DNA of 50,303 nt from Pseudomonadota bacterium (GTDB lineage Bacteria; Pseudomonadota; Gammaproteobacteria; Burkholderiales; Burkholderiaceae_B), in NCBI GenBank assembly GCA_023387815.1, contig JAEWHK010000017.1:1-50303 (forward strand). The letters are read 5' to 3'. Both the position numbers and the translations under genes were made by a program. This document shows positions 16,177 through 25,013 of this stretch, piece after piece. Position 1 is the stretch's first letter, and each line of letters opens with the position of its first letter. Below the pieces are notes generated by a model. The model was not told the origin of the DNA. It made no database searches and was given only the letters and a program-made list of their open reading frames with translations.

Positions 16177-17550
16177 CTACCGTTGTTGTGTTTGCACCGG
16201 CTCTGCGGGGGTGTCCGGCACCGTTGCGTCTTCCGGCTTGTCTGCATCATCCAGATACAGGATATCGCGCAGCTTGACGGTATTGTCTTCGGTCAACAGG
16301 CGGGCGATGACCTGACGCATTGCCTGATCATGATTGATATCGATCACTTTGCTGTCAAACAGGAAGCAGTCTGCCAGAGGATCCAGTCCGGCATCCAGAC
16401 TGCTTGCCAGTACCCAGCGTTCAGAGCGGTTGCCCGAGCTGTTCACGATATATCCCATGGAAACCAGCGGCTCAAGAACATCCAGCGTTTCGTTGTAGTT
16501 CAGTTTGATCTGCCTTGCGATATAGCTCGTTCCGTAGCCTGGCGGATTATGGTCGCGGGCACCATGCAGCAGGCGCAATACGAACAGGGCGGCAATAAAA
16601 TGCACTCCGGGTGACACCTTGTCGCGCATTTGTCCGCTGCGAATTTGCGGGGCCAGCGCAGCTACGGTCGCACCGAAAAGGACCACCAGCCATGAGAGAT
16701 AAATCCAGAGCAGGAAAATCGGAATGGTTGCAAAGGCGCCGTAGATCAGCGTGTAAGATGGAAACTTGGTGATATAAAAGGCAAAACCCGCCTTCATGAT
16801 TTCCAGCAGAATGGCGGTGGTGTAGCCACCGATCATCGCATCTTTCCAGGCCACCTTGCGATTGGGAACAAGATAATAGAGCAGGGCGAAGACCAGCCCG
16901 GACACGATGACAGGGACCAACGTAAACAGAATCGTCTTGAGGATGGAAAACTGAGTGACCAGTCCGAGCTGTTCGCGGGCAATGTACGAAGAGGTCCACA
17001 GACTGGCGCCCAGGAAGATGGGGCCCAGCGAAAGAATGGCCCAGTACACAAGAACGCGCTGCCCGATAGGACGGCGGCGCGTGACGTTCCAGATATCGTT
17101 GAGTACTTCGTCAATAGTCATCATGAGCATGATGGACGTGACGATCAGAAAGCCTACGCCAATGGCAGTCAGTTTGGATGCCTGCTGCGCAAACATGTTC
17201 AGATAACTCATGATGGTTTCGGACACCGTTGCAGGCATCAGATTATGAGTCAGAAACTCTTCAAGCGAGAGTTTGAAGTCTGTGAACAAAGGAAATGCGG
17301 TGAACAGGGACAGTATCACCGCAAGCATGGGAACGGTGGCCAGCACTGTGGTGAAAGTCAGGCTGGATGCCACTTGTGTCAGTTTGTCGCGAATCAGGCG
17401 CTGAATGCCGAATTTGGCGGCCTTCTTATAGAACTCGAAACCCAGTTCCGAATCGCCCATATTCAATCGCAATTCTTCCTGCGCCTCTATGGCTTCCTGC
17501 TTTTCCTGTTTCTTTTTCTGTTCTAAATCGAATTCAAGATGCTTTGACAT
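16177..17550 (-). CDS. YihY/UPF0761 family inner membrane protein
   Basis: This 457-residue multi-pass membrane protein belongs to the YihY family, once misnamed ribonuclease BN. Its exact role is unknown. The membrane domain (about 45-310, six helices) contains LTFTTVLATVPMLAVILSLF, TIDEVLNDIWNVTRRRP and a LLWIYLSWLVVLFGA segment. A soluble C-terminal region (about 330-420) resembles a winged-helix-like extension (RQIKLNYNETLDVLEPLVSMG), as in the longer betaproteobacterial members. The N-terminus is charged and coiled-coil-like (EQKKKQEKQEAIEAQEE). The start at 17550 is the only good candidate. Confidence 0.92.
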   Translation of the reverse strand: MSKHLEFDLEQKKKQEKQEAIEAQEELRLNMGDSELGFEFYKKAAKFGIQRLIRDKLTQVASSLTFTTVLATVPMLAVILSLFTAFPLFTDFKLSLEEFLTHNLMPATVSETIMSYLNMFAQQASKLTAIGVGFLIVTSIMLMMTIDEVLNDIWNVTRRRPIGQRVLVYWAILSLGPIFLGASLWTSSYIAREQLGLVTQFSILKTILFTLVPVIVSGLVFALLYYLVPNRKVAWKDAMIGGYTTAILLEIMKAGFAFYITKFPSYTLIYGAFATIPIFLLWIYLSWLVVLFGATVAALAPQIRSGQMRDKVSPGVHFIAALFVLRLLHGARDHNPPGYGTSYIARQIKLNYNETLDVLEPLVSMGYIVNSSGNRSERWVLASSLDAGLDPLADCFLFDSKVIDINHDQAMRQVIARLLTEDNTVKLRDILYLDDADKPEDATVPDTPAEPVQTQQR

Positions 17551-17876
17551 ATTTACGGGGGCGGGTTAACGACACTCAACAAGCTGCCGCGCGACTGCTT
17601 TTGCGGCTGCGACAGCACGGGATTCTATTGTCCTTAGTATACCAAAGTGCCCGCTGTCTCAACTTTTGTGTGAAGTTCGCCGGGTTGCAAATTGTAATCA
17701 TGGGCGACAGCACCGCCACGAGGCATGTCTGCGCAGTACAAGGAATATAATGGATCCATGGCAATGCCTATCGTGATTCTCGTAAGAACAGTGTGTTGTG
17801 AAGCCGTCGCACTGTCTTTTGAGAACAGATGATATTTTCCCAGTGAACCCATTTTCCAGCCTGAACGGAATCCATT
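17551..17876. other. Divergent intergenic region, YihY-type gene / DUF2069 gene
   Basis: About 326 bases between two divergent genes. A TATAAT at 17746-17751 may be a -10 element for the plus-strand gene, but the -35 position is poor. No hairpin with a T tract and no convincing small gene were seen. The overlapping minus-strand frames here do not look like protein. Confidence 0.4.
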
Positions 17877-18428
17877 TTGACAACACCCAGTTCCACCGCA
17901 GCCGGCAAGCCGGCGACTTCCGACATGGATCGACCAAACATTGATCATCCGGCAGAGAACCCGTCGTTTCGGTCGCATCATACCTCCCGGCTTTCGTCGG
18001 CAGAAGAAGCAGTGATGACCGATACGCCGGAAGGCGCGCTCCATCGCCGCCAGCAGGTACCGCTTAATCCTGCCTATCGCATTGTTGCATTCATTTCGCT
18101 TGCGCTGCTGTTGATTCTTTGTGTTGCGTGGGAGTTGTTTCTGGATCCGCTGGTGCCCGGCGGCAGTGTTTATGTACTCAAGGCATTGCCATTGCTCTTT
18201 CCGCTATACGGCGTCTTCAAGGGGAATCTGTACACCCTTCAATGGTCTTCCATGCTGGTACTGCTTTATTTTACGGAAGGCGTTGTGCGCTGGTACTCTG
18301 ACGTAAGCAGGGCGTCGTCCATGCTTGGCGCGATCGAAACTATTCTGGCGTTGATTTTCTTCCTGGCTGCCATTCTATATGTGCGGCCCGCCAAGCAGGC
18401 AGCTAAACGCGCCAAGAAAGCAAGGTAA
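17877..18428 (+). CDS. DUF2069 family small membrane protein
   Basis: The conserved part (from about residue 62, PAYRIVAFISLALLLILCVAW, to PAKQAAKRAKKAR) matches the DUF2069 family of about 120-residue inner-membrane proteins with four hydrophobic helices. The function is unknown. The frame is open to a TTG at 17877 (183 residues). That start adds a polar, probably disordered N-terminus and has a weak ribosome-binding site. ATG starts at 17925 and 18015 are alternatives, and 18015 gives a length close to the family norm. selO starts three bases after its stop, so the genes are probably co-transcribed. Confidence 0.8.
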   Translation: MTTPSSTAAGKPATSDMDRPNIDHPAENPSFRSHHTSRLSSAEEAVMTDTPEGALHRRQQVPLNPAYRIVAFISLALLLILCVAWELFLDPLVPGGSVYVLKALPLLFPLYGVFKGNLYTLQWSSMLVLLYFTEGVVRWYSDVSRASSMLGAIETILALIFFLAAILYVRPAKQAAKRAKKAR

Positions 18429-18431
18429 TCC

Positions 18432-19919
18432 ATGTCACTTGATAATCTGCAGGTCAGCAATACATTCGCTTCACTTTCTCCCGCTTTTTATACGCGGCTC
18501 AAAACCCAGGGTCTGACCGATCCGAAGTTGCTGCATGTCAATCCCGATGTGCTCAAACTGCTGGGACTGTCGGCAGCGCAGGCGCAATCGCCTGAATTTC
18601 TGTCTGTCATGTCCGGCAATGCAGAGCTGCCTGGCGGCGTTACGCTGTCTGCGGTCTATAGTGGCCACCAGTTCGGCGTCTGGGCAGGGCAGCTGGGGGA
18701 CGGTCGCGCGCATCTTCTGGGAGCAGTTCATGGCCGGAATGAGAACGGCGAACCGACAGACTGGGAAATACAGCTGAAGGGGTCGGGCAGAACGCCTTAT
18801 TCACGTATGGGAGACGGAAGGGCAGTACTGCGTTCGTCGGTGCGGGAGTATCTGGCCAGTGCGGCCATGACAGGTCTGGGCATTCCCACGACTCAGGCCC
18901 TGTGTCTGGTGGCTTCTGACGATCCGGTCTATCGGGAAACCGTTGAAACTGCGGCAATTGTGGCGCGTGTTGCGCCATCGTTTGTGCGCTTTGGCTCGTT
19001 TGAGCATTGGTATGCTGCCAAAGATACTGAGCGTCTGCGCGAACTGCTCGATTACGTCATCAGTCATTTCCTGGCGGACGAGGTTCCGATAGAAGATGAC
19101 GATCATTCGCTGAACGAAGTGATCGAAACCTTTGTGGATGTTGTCGTTGCACGTACAGCCAGCCTGATGGCTGCCTGGCAGGCGGTGGGCTTCAATCATG
19201 GTGTGATGAACACCGATAATATGTCGGTTCTTGGACTGACACTGGACTACGGCCCTTACGGATTCATGGATGCATTCCGTATCAATCACGTCTGCAATCA
19301 TACTGATACTCAAGGGCGTTATGCCTGGAATGCGCAGCCTTCTGTCGGCTTGTGGAATCTGTACCGCTTTGCCAACTGCTTTGTGGCCCTGGGTGCAGAC
19401 CCCGAAAGACTCAAATCAAGACTGGAGCGATATGAGGGCCTCTTCATCTCTGCCTATCGGGAACGCCTGGTGACTAAACTCGGTCTGGCCGAATGGAAAG
19501 AGGGAGACGATGAACTGATCGACGGATGGTGGCGTGCACTGCATGAACAGGCTGCCGATTTCACCCTGAGTTTCCGCTACCTCGCTCAGATTGATAATAA
19601 CGAGGATCTGCTGCGCAGTCTGTTTCGGGACACGACCCGGCTGGATGAGTGGCTGCAGCAATACCGCCAGCGGCTGGAGCAGGATTCCCAGGATGCACAA
19701 ACGCGCATTGCTCGTATGAATTGCGTCAATCCCCTGTATGTGCTGCGCAATTATCTGGCTGAAGAGGCCATACAGGCCGCGGAAAAAGGCGATGTCAGCG
19801 TGATTGATGCGTTGCTTCAGGTCCTGCGCGACCCCTATACGGAGCATCCTGGCATGGAACACTATGCAGAGATGCCCCCCGAGTGGGGCAGGGAACTTGA
19901 AGTCAGTTGCTCGTCCTGA
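18432..19919 (+). CDS. selO: Protein adenylyltransferase SelO (YdiU)
   Basis: This 495-residue pseudokinase-fold enzyme transfers AMP to protein hydroxyl groups, in bacteria linked to oxidative stress responses. Family signatures are GHQFGVWAGQLGDGRAHLLG (about 77-96), LKGSGRTPYSRMGDGRAVLRSS, IPTTQALCLV, and the metal/nucleotide site GFNHGVMNTDNMSVLG with the following LDYGPYGFMDAF. The C-terminal CSS retains the conserved cysteine near the end. The length is normal (about 480-500). The gene follows DUF2069 by three bases. Confidence 0.95.
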   Translation: MSLDNLQVSNTFASLSPAFYTRLKTQGLTDPKLLHVNPDVLKLLGLSAAQAQSPEFLSVMSGNAELPGGVTLSAVYSGHQFGVWAGQLGDGRAHLLGAVHGRNENGEPTDWEIQLKGSGRTPYSRMGDGRAVLRSSVREYLASAAMTGLGIPTTQALCLVASDDPVYRETVETAAIVARVAPSFVRFGSFEHWYAAKDTERLRELLDYVISHFLADEVPIEDDDHSLNEVIETFVDVVVARTASLMAAWQAVGFNHGVMNTDNMSVLGLTLDYGPYGFMDAFRINHVCNHTDTQGRYAWNAQPSVGLWNLYRFANCFVALGADPERLKSRLERYEGLFISAYRERLVTKLGLAEWKEGDDELIDGWWRALHEQAADFTLSFRYLAQIDNNEDLLRSLFRDTTRLDEWLQQYRQRLEQDSQDAQTRIARMNCVNPLYVLRNYLAEEAIQAAEKGDVSVIDALLQVLRDPYTEHPGMEHYAEMPPEWGRELEVSCSS

Positions 19920-20042
19920 AAACTGATCCTGCCTGGTGGCGGGCTGCCTTGTCTGCTCACGGTTTCTGGTATTCTTCTGTACTTCATCCTGCGCGTCTTT
20001 TCAGCTGGAAGGGGCGCGGGTCATAATTAATCTGGATTTGAT

Positions 20043-21098
20043 ATGTCGGGCAATACATTAGGCAAACTTTTTTCGGTTACCAATTTTGGTGAATCTCACG
20101 GACCCGCCATCGGTTGCGTGGTGGATGGCTGCCCGGCAGGCATGTCGCTGTCTGCAGAAGATATCCAGGTTGAACTGGACCGCCGCCGGCCCGGCACGTC
20201 GCGCCACGTGACCCAGCGCCAGGAACCCGACACCGTAGAGATTTTATCCGGTGTGTATGAGGGAAAAACGACCGGTACGGCCATCGGCCTGCTGATTCGC
20301 AATCAGGACCAGCGCAGCAAAGATTATTCAGCCATTGCGGATACCTTTCGTCCAGGACATGCCGATCGCACATACTGGCAGAAGTATGGTGTTCGTGACC
20401 CGCGTGGCGGCGGGCGCTCCTCCGCCAGGCTGACCGCACCCACGGTAGCCGCCGGCGCCATCGCCAAAAAATGGCTCAAGGAAACGTACGGAACGCTGAT
20501 TCGCGGTTATATGAGCCAGCTCGGGCCGATACAAATTCCGTTCCAGTCATGGGATGAGGTTCCCAATAATCCGTTCTATGCACCCAATGCCACAGTGGTT
20601 CCGGAGCTGGAAGGCTTTATGGATCAGCTGCGCAAGGACGGAGATTCAATTGGCGCGCGCATAGAGGTAGTGGCTCATCAGCTGCCTGCCGGCCTGGGGG
20701 CGCCGCTATACGACAGGCTGGATGCGGATATTGCATATGCAATGATGGGGCTGAATGCCGTAAAAGGTGTTTCCATTGGCGCCGGTTTCGACTGCGTAGG
20801 CCAACGCGGTTCCGAGCATGGAGATGAACTCACACCAGAGGGCTATCTGAGCAATCATGCGGGCGGCATACTTGGTGGTATTTCCACAGGACAGGACATT
20901 ACAGTATCACTGGCCATCAAGCCCACATCAAGCATTCGCATTGAGCGACGCTCCATCAATCGCGCGGGAGAGCCGGTGATGGTGCAGACGTTGGGCAGGC
21001 ACGATCCCTGTGTCGGGATTCGCGCAACACCCATTGCAGAAGCACTGCTGGCACTGATTCTGATTGATCACGCTTTGCAGCAGCGCGCCTATCGCTGA
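20043..21098 (+). CDS. aroC: Chorismate synthase
   Basis: This 351-residue enzyme converts 5-enolpyruvylshikimate-3-phosphate to chorismate, the last shared step of aromatic amino acid synthesis, using reduced FMN. Signatures are NTLGKLFSVTNFGESHG at the N-terminus, RPGTSRHVTQRQEPD, RPGHADRTYWQKYGVRDPRGG, GGRSSARLTA, and RHDPCVGIRATPIAEA near the end. The length is typical. A weak GGA lies before the ATG. It is separated from selO by 123 bases and converges with the fumarylacetoacetase gene. Confidence 0.97.
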   Translation: MSGNTLGKLFSVTNFGESHGPAIGCVVDGCPAGMSLSAEDIQVELDRRRPGTSRHVTQRQEPDTVEILSGVYEGKTTGTAIGLLIRNQDQRSKDYSAIADTFRPGHADRTYWQKYGVRDPRGGGRSSARLTAPTVAAGAIAKKWLKETYGTLIRGYMSQLGPIQIPFQSWDEVPNNPFYAPNATVVPELEGFMDQLRKDGDSIGARIEVVAHQLPAGLGAPLYDRLDADIAYAMMGLNAVKGVSIGAGFDCVGQRGSEHGDELTPEGYLSNHAGGILGGISTGQDITVSLAIKPTSSIRIERRSINRAGEPVMVQTLGRHDPCVGIRATPIAEALLALILIDHALQQRAYR

Positions 21099-21120
21099 CA
21101 ACGAAACATATTGGGAAAAG

Positions 21121-21148
21121 GGCGGTGGACGATACTCGTCCGGCCGCC
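21121..21148. terminator. Hairpin between convergent aroC and fahA
   Basis: GGCGG-T-GGACGA (21121-21132) can pair with TCGTCC-GG-CCGCC (21136-21148) around a three-base loop, giving 11 pairs with a small internal mismatch. It lies 22 bases after aroC and 25 bases after the end of fahA on the other strand. On the minus strand a short CTTTT follows, so it may end fahA transcription. The plus-strand side has no T tract. Confidence 0.5.
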
Positions 21149-21173
21149 ATGTCCTGATACGAATTTCCTGTAA

Positions 21174-22502
21174 TCAGGCCGCCTTCAGATTGGCTTTCAG
21201 GACCGTACCACTGGCCTGGCCAAAGGAAATGGTCGGGTATCCCTCTTTCTGGCAGACCGCTTTGATAATGATTTCGTCTCCATCTTCCAGGAAACTGCGT
21301 GTTTCACCCCAGGGCAGGGTGATGGGATTTTTACCCGCAGCAGACAGTTCAAGCATGGAGCCGGCCTGTGCCCCTTCCGGGCCCGACAACGTACCCGTAC
21401 CAAAAAGATCACCTGGCTGCAGATTGCAGCCATTCACCGTGTGGTGGGCAATGAGCTGCGATGCCGTCCAGTAGGCTTCCTTGAAATTGCTGGTGGACAG
21501 GGTATAAGGCTCTTGGCCGCTGTCCCGGGATTGCTGAGTCGTGATTTGTACTTCCAGCTGGATGTCGTAGGCGCCGCCTTCTTCATTGGCTGTTGAGGCC
21601 AGATAAGGCAGGGGCTGCGGATCGTCTGCGGGATGGGAAAAGGCCGTGCGGAAGGGTTCCAGCGCTTCCAGGGTGACCACCCATGGCGAGATTGTGGATG
21701 CAAAGTTTTTGGACAGGAAAGGGCCCAGGGGGGCATATTCCCATGCCTGTATGTCGCGTGCAGACCAGTCATTCAGAATGCAGAATCCGAAAATGTGCTT
21801 TTCCGCCTGCTCGATATCAATCCGCTGGCCCTGTTCGTTGCCTTCGCCGACAAAGATGCCCAGTTCCAGTTCGTAATCGAGCCGTTTGCAGGGTCCGAAT
21901 TCAGGCGCATCCCCTTCGTTTTGTGGCTTGGTCTGACCGACGGGGCGCGGGAAAGCCTGACCCGATACGCCGATACTGGAGGCGCGTCCGTGATAGCCGA
22001 TAGGCACCCACTTGTAATTGGGCAGCAGCGGATTATCCGGACGGAACTGTTTACCGATAGCTGTTGCATGATGGACCGAGATATAAAAGTCTGTGTAGTC
22101 GCCAATGCGTGACGGAGTAATGAACTCGGCTTCATCCTGGGCAACCAGCAAGGGACGAATGGCCTCTTCGTGGGCAGAGCCGGTACGCAGGGCCTGCGAC
22201 AAGGCCAGGCGCAGTGCAGACCAGTAAGGCTGGCCCAGTGCCATCAGGCCATTGAGCTGTATTGCCCGGCAGGCTTCAAGGGCTTCCTGCGCCTTGTCGG
22301 TGAACAGATTCAGGTCGGAGAGGCGTGACAGATCAACGATCTGATCACCGATGCCAACGCCAGGACGAAATGCTTCGCCAGAGCCACGTCTGCGAAAGGA
22401 TGCAAAGGGAAGATTCTGAATGGGAAACCCATTGCCTGCTACGTTGGCGCTTTCTACCCAGCTGGAAAGGTCCGTCTGGTGTGTTTCGTTTAAGGTAATC
22501 AT
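21174..22502 (-). CDS. fahA: Fumarylacetoacetase
   Basis: This 442-residue hydrolase cleaves 4-fumarylacetoacetate to fumarate and acetoacetate, the last step of tyrosine/homogentisate breakdown. The N-terminal domain begins SSWVESANVAGNGFPIQNLPFASF. The catalytic domain has DFYISVHHATAIGKQFRPDN (active-site and metal region), YHGRASSI, LDYELELGIFVG (metal-binding Asp/Glu), LNDWSARDIQAWEY and GDLFGTGTLSG. The length is normal. The ATG at 22502 begins the family-like sequence, although the frame is open further and no ribosome-binding site is visible. Homogentisate dioxygenase, often adjacent, is not in the window. Confidence 0.95.
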   Translation of the reverse strand: MITLNETHQTDLSSWVESANVAGNGFPIQNLPFASFRRRGSGEAFRPGVGIGDQIVDLSRLSDLNLFTDKAQEALEACRAIQLNGLMALGQPYWSALRLALSQALRTGSAHEEAIRPLLVAQDEAEFITPSRIGDYTDFYISVHHATAIGKQFRPDNPLLPNYKWVPIGYHGRASSIGVSGQAFPRPVGQTKPQNEGDAPEFGPCKRLDYELELGIFVGEGNEQGQRIDIEQAEKHIFGFCILNDWSARDIQAWEYAPLGPFLSKNFASTISPWVVTLEALEPFRTAFSHPADDPQPLPYLASTANEEGGAYDIQLEVQITTQQSRDSGQEPYTLSTSNFKEAYWTASQLIAHHTVNGCNLQPGDLFGTGTLSGPEGAQAGSMLELSAAGKNPITLPWGETRSFLEDGDEIIIKAVCQKEGYPTISFGQASGTVLKANLKAA

Positions 22503-22903
22503 GAATTTATAATAATGAGAATGAAGATTGCTGATCCCCGAGTGTAGCGTACATTGCTGCTTTGCCACATTCGCAGAATCCCGCAGCCAGGTTGCAGGGT
22601 TGTCTCTATGACGAACTTGTCTCTTTAATCTGTCTATTCTACTCACATTAGGGGCAAAAGTTTGAGGCAGACAGGCAGGATTAGCGGCAATGCCACAGTC
22701 GGGCCTGAGAGCGCTGTGGCCTGGCGTGTTCCGGGGACTAAGTCAATATAGTAGTATTGATACCAGTATAATATATGGTCTTGTTAACATCGCGAATTTG
22801 ACCATAATACGGTTATGGCATGCGGCGCCGGTGAAACGGCCGGCTCGCAGCGTTGTTGTGCCGGTTCAGTGCAACCGGCAATCCGAATTCTCAGGAGAAT
22901 ATT
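22503..22903. other. Divergent intergenic region and leuC leader
   Basis: About 400 bases between fahA (minus) and leuC (plus). A 7-bp hairpin, GCCACAG (22692-22698) with CTGTGGC (22714-22720), lies mid-region. An AT-rich stretch around 22743-22776 contains TATAAT (22767-22772), a plausible -10 for leuC, with a poor -35. A strong hairpin lies at 22859-22880. I saw no leader peptide rich in leucine codons and no recognisable riboswitch. Confidence 0.45.
22859..22880 (+). promoter_or_regulatory. Hairpin in the leuC leader
   Basis: TGCCGGTT (22859-22866) and AACCGGCA (22873-22880) form a perfect 8-bp stem with loop CAGTGC, 23 bases before the leuC TTG start and 12 bases before its AGGAG. There is no T tract, so it is not a standard terminator. 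It might influence leuC translation or message stability. Confidence 0.45.
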
Positions 22904-24307
22904 TTGGCTCAGACCCTTTATGACAAACTCTGGGACGCCCATGTGGTGCACCAGGAAGACGATGGCACCTGTTTGCTGTACATTGACCGGCATTTGCTGC
23001 ACGAAGTGACCAGTCCTCAGGCATTTGAAGGTCTGGCCCTGGCTGAACGCAAGCCCTGGAGACTGAGTGCCAACCTGGCCGTGGCAGACCATAACGTGCC
23101 AACCATGGGTCGCGCTCAGGGAATTTCCGATCCCATTTCCAAACTGCAGGTTGATACGCTGGACAAAAATTGTGAAACCTACGGCGTGACCGAGTTTCGC
23201 ATGAATGATTTGCGTCAGGGGATTGTGCATGTGATTGGCCCGGAACAGGGCGCCACGCTGCCCGGCATGACGGTCGTCTGTGGAGATTCACACACCAGTA
23301 CGCACGGTGCAATGGGCGCGCTGGCCTTTGGTATCGGCACGTCAGAGGTCGAGCACGTACTGGCAACCCAGACGCTGCTCATGAAAAAGAACAAGAACAT
23401 GCTGATCCGCGTCAATGGTGATATGCCTTTCGGCTGTACGGCCAAGGATCTGGTGCTGTACATCATTGGTGTCATCGGCACAGCAGGCGGTACCGGACAC
23501 GCGATTGAATTTGCGGGCAAGGCCATCAGCGACCTGTCCATGGAAGGGCGTATGACGGTCTGTAATATGGCGATCGAAGCTGGTGCCCGTTCAGGCATGG
23601 TTGCGGTCGACGACAAAACGATTCAGTATTTCCGCAATCGTCCTTATTCGCCCTCAGGTGTGCTCTGGGATCAGGCCGTCGCATACTGGAAGACGCTGCA
23701 TTCCGACCCCGGGGCCAAGTTCGACAAGGTCATCGATATCGATGCCCGCCAGGTGCGTCCTCAAGTTACCTGGGGGACATCGCCTGAAATGGTTCTGTCA
23801 ATTGAAGACCGTGTACCGGATCCTGATCGCGAAAAAGATGAAGTGCGTCGCAGCGGTATGGAACGTGCCTTGCAGTATATGGGTCTGAAACCCAACACAC
23901 CTATCTCAGACATTCGTGTAGATCGCGTGTTCATCGGTTCCTGTACCAATTCCCGTATCGAGGATCTGCGCGCGGCTGCCAAAGTTGCCCGTGGTCGTCG
24001 TGTAGCCGCCAATGTGATTCAGGCCATGGTGGTTCCAGGTTCAGGTCTGGTCAAACAGCAGGCTGAAAAAGAAGGTCTGGACAAAATTTTTGTCGAAGCC
24101 GGTTTTGAGTGGCGTGAACCGGGCTGTTCCATGTGTCTGGCCATGAACGCCGACAGGCTGGAACCGGGCGAGCGCTGCGCCTCAACCTCCAATCGCAATT
24201 TCGAAGGCCGTCAGGGACAGGGGGGCAGAACCCATCTGGTCAGTCCCGCCATGGCAGCCGCGGCCGCCATTGCCGGTCATTTCGTCGACGTCAGAAAATT
24301 AGGATAA
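22904..24307 (+). CDS. leuC: 3-isopropylmalate dehydratase large subunit
   Basis: This 467-residue subunit binds the [4Fe-4S] cluster and, with LeuD, isomerises 2- to 3-isopropylmalate in leucine synthesis. Signatures: AQTLYDKLWDAHVVH at the start, VVCGDSHTSTHGAMGALAFG, the cluster cysteine in FIGSCTNSRIEDLR, and the pair in GCSMCLAMN. The start is taken as TTG at 22904, because AGGAG lies seven bases before it and the residue count then matches the family. The frame is open 17 codons further to an ATG at 22853 with no family-like sequence. leuD follows after four bases. Confidence 0.96.
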   Translation: MAQTLYDKLWDAHVVHQEDDGTCLLYIDRHLLHEVTSPQAFEGLALAERKPWRLSANLAVADHNVPTMGRAQGISDPISKLQVDTLDKNCETYGVTEFRMNDLRQGIVHVIGPEQGATLPGMTVVCGDSHTSTHGAMGALAFGIGTSEVEHVLATQTLLMKKNKNMLIRVNGDMPFGCTAKDLVLYIIGVIGTAGGTGHAIEFAGKAISDLSMEGRMTVCNMAIEAGARSGMVAVDDKTIQYFRNRPYSPSGVLWDQAVAYWKTLHSDPGAKFDKVIDIDARQVRPQVTWGTSPEMVLSIEDRVPDPDREKDEVRRSGMERALQYMGLKPNTPISDIRVDRVFIGSCTNSRIEDLRAAAKVARGRRVAANVIQAMVVPGSGLVKQQAEKEGLDKIFVEAGFEWREPGCSMCLAMNADRLEPGERCASTSNRNFEGRQGQGGRTHLVSPAMAAAAAIAGHFVDVRKLG

Positions 24308-24311
24308 CACC

Positions 24312-24968
24312 ATGGAAGCTTTTACCATTCATGAAGGGCTGGTCGCACCGCTGGATCGCGAGAATGTAGACACAGACCTCATCATTCCCAAGCAGTTCCT
24401 CAAGTCGATCAAACGCTCAGGCTTTGGTCCCAATCTGTTCGACGAACTGCGTTATCTGGACCATGGCGAACCCGGCATGGACAACAGCAAACGGCCCGTC
24501 AATCCGGATTTTGTGCTGAATCAGCCGCGTTACCAGGGTGCCAGCATCCTTCTGGCACGTAAGAATTTCGGTTGTGGTTCCAGTCGTGAGCACGCGCCCT
24601 GGGCCCTGACTCAGTATGGCTTCAAGGCCATTATTGCACCGTCCTACGCAGATATTTTCTTCAACAATAGCTTCAAGAACGGGCTGCTGCCCATCATTCT
24701 GTCCGAGCTGGAAGTGGCCCGTCTGTTTGATGAAGTCCGTGCGTTCAACGGCTACAAGCTGCGCATCGACCTGGAACGTCAGGTGGTGATTACGCCGGAA
24801 GACCGCGAGTTGCACTTTGATGTAGACGCATTCCGTAAATACTGCCTGCTTAACGGCTTTGACGATATCGGCCTGACACTGCGCCGCTCTGATCAGATCC
24901 GGGCGTTTGAAGCGGAAAGACTGGCCCGCCACCCCTGGCTCGAAGGCAGCACCGGCCTGTCCCGTTAA
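24312..24968 (+). CDS. leuD: 3-isopropylmalate dehydratase small subunit
   Basis: This 218-residue swivel-domain subunit is the partner of LeuC in the isopropylmalate isomerase. Signatures are VAPLDRENVDTDLIIPKQFL (substrate loop, about 11-30), the GCGSSREHAPWAL motif (around 87-99) and ADIFFNNSFKNGLLPI. The length is typical. It begins four bases after leuC, and leuB follows after 45 bases, forming a leuCDB operon. Confidence 0.97.
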   Translation: MEAFTIHEGLVAPLDRENVDTDLIIPKQFLKSIKRSGFGPNLFDELRYLDHGEPGMDNSKRPVNPDFVLNQPRYQGASILLARKNFGCGSSREHAPWALTQYGFKAIIAPSYADIFFNNSFKNGLLPIILSELEVARLFDEVRAFNGYKLRIDLERQVVITPEDRELHFDVDAFRKYCLLNGFDDIGLTLRRSDQIRAFEAERLARHPWLEGSTGLSR

Positions 24969-25013
24969 CCAACCAGCTCGAATAACCTTTTAAAGCACAG
25001 AGAAACCGAACTT

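Noticed and set aside
22511..22529. AT-rich sequence upstream of fahA resembling a Fur box
   Set aside because: By eye only about 13 of 19 positions match, which is expected by chance in AT-rich DNA, and there is no link of fahA to iron control.
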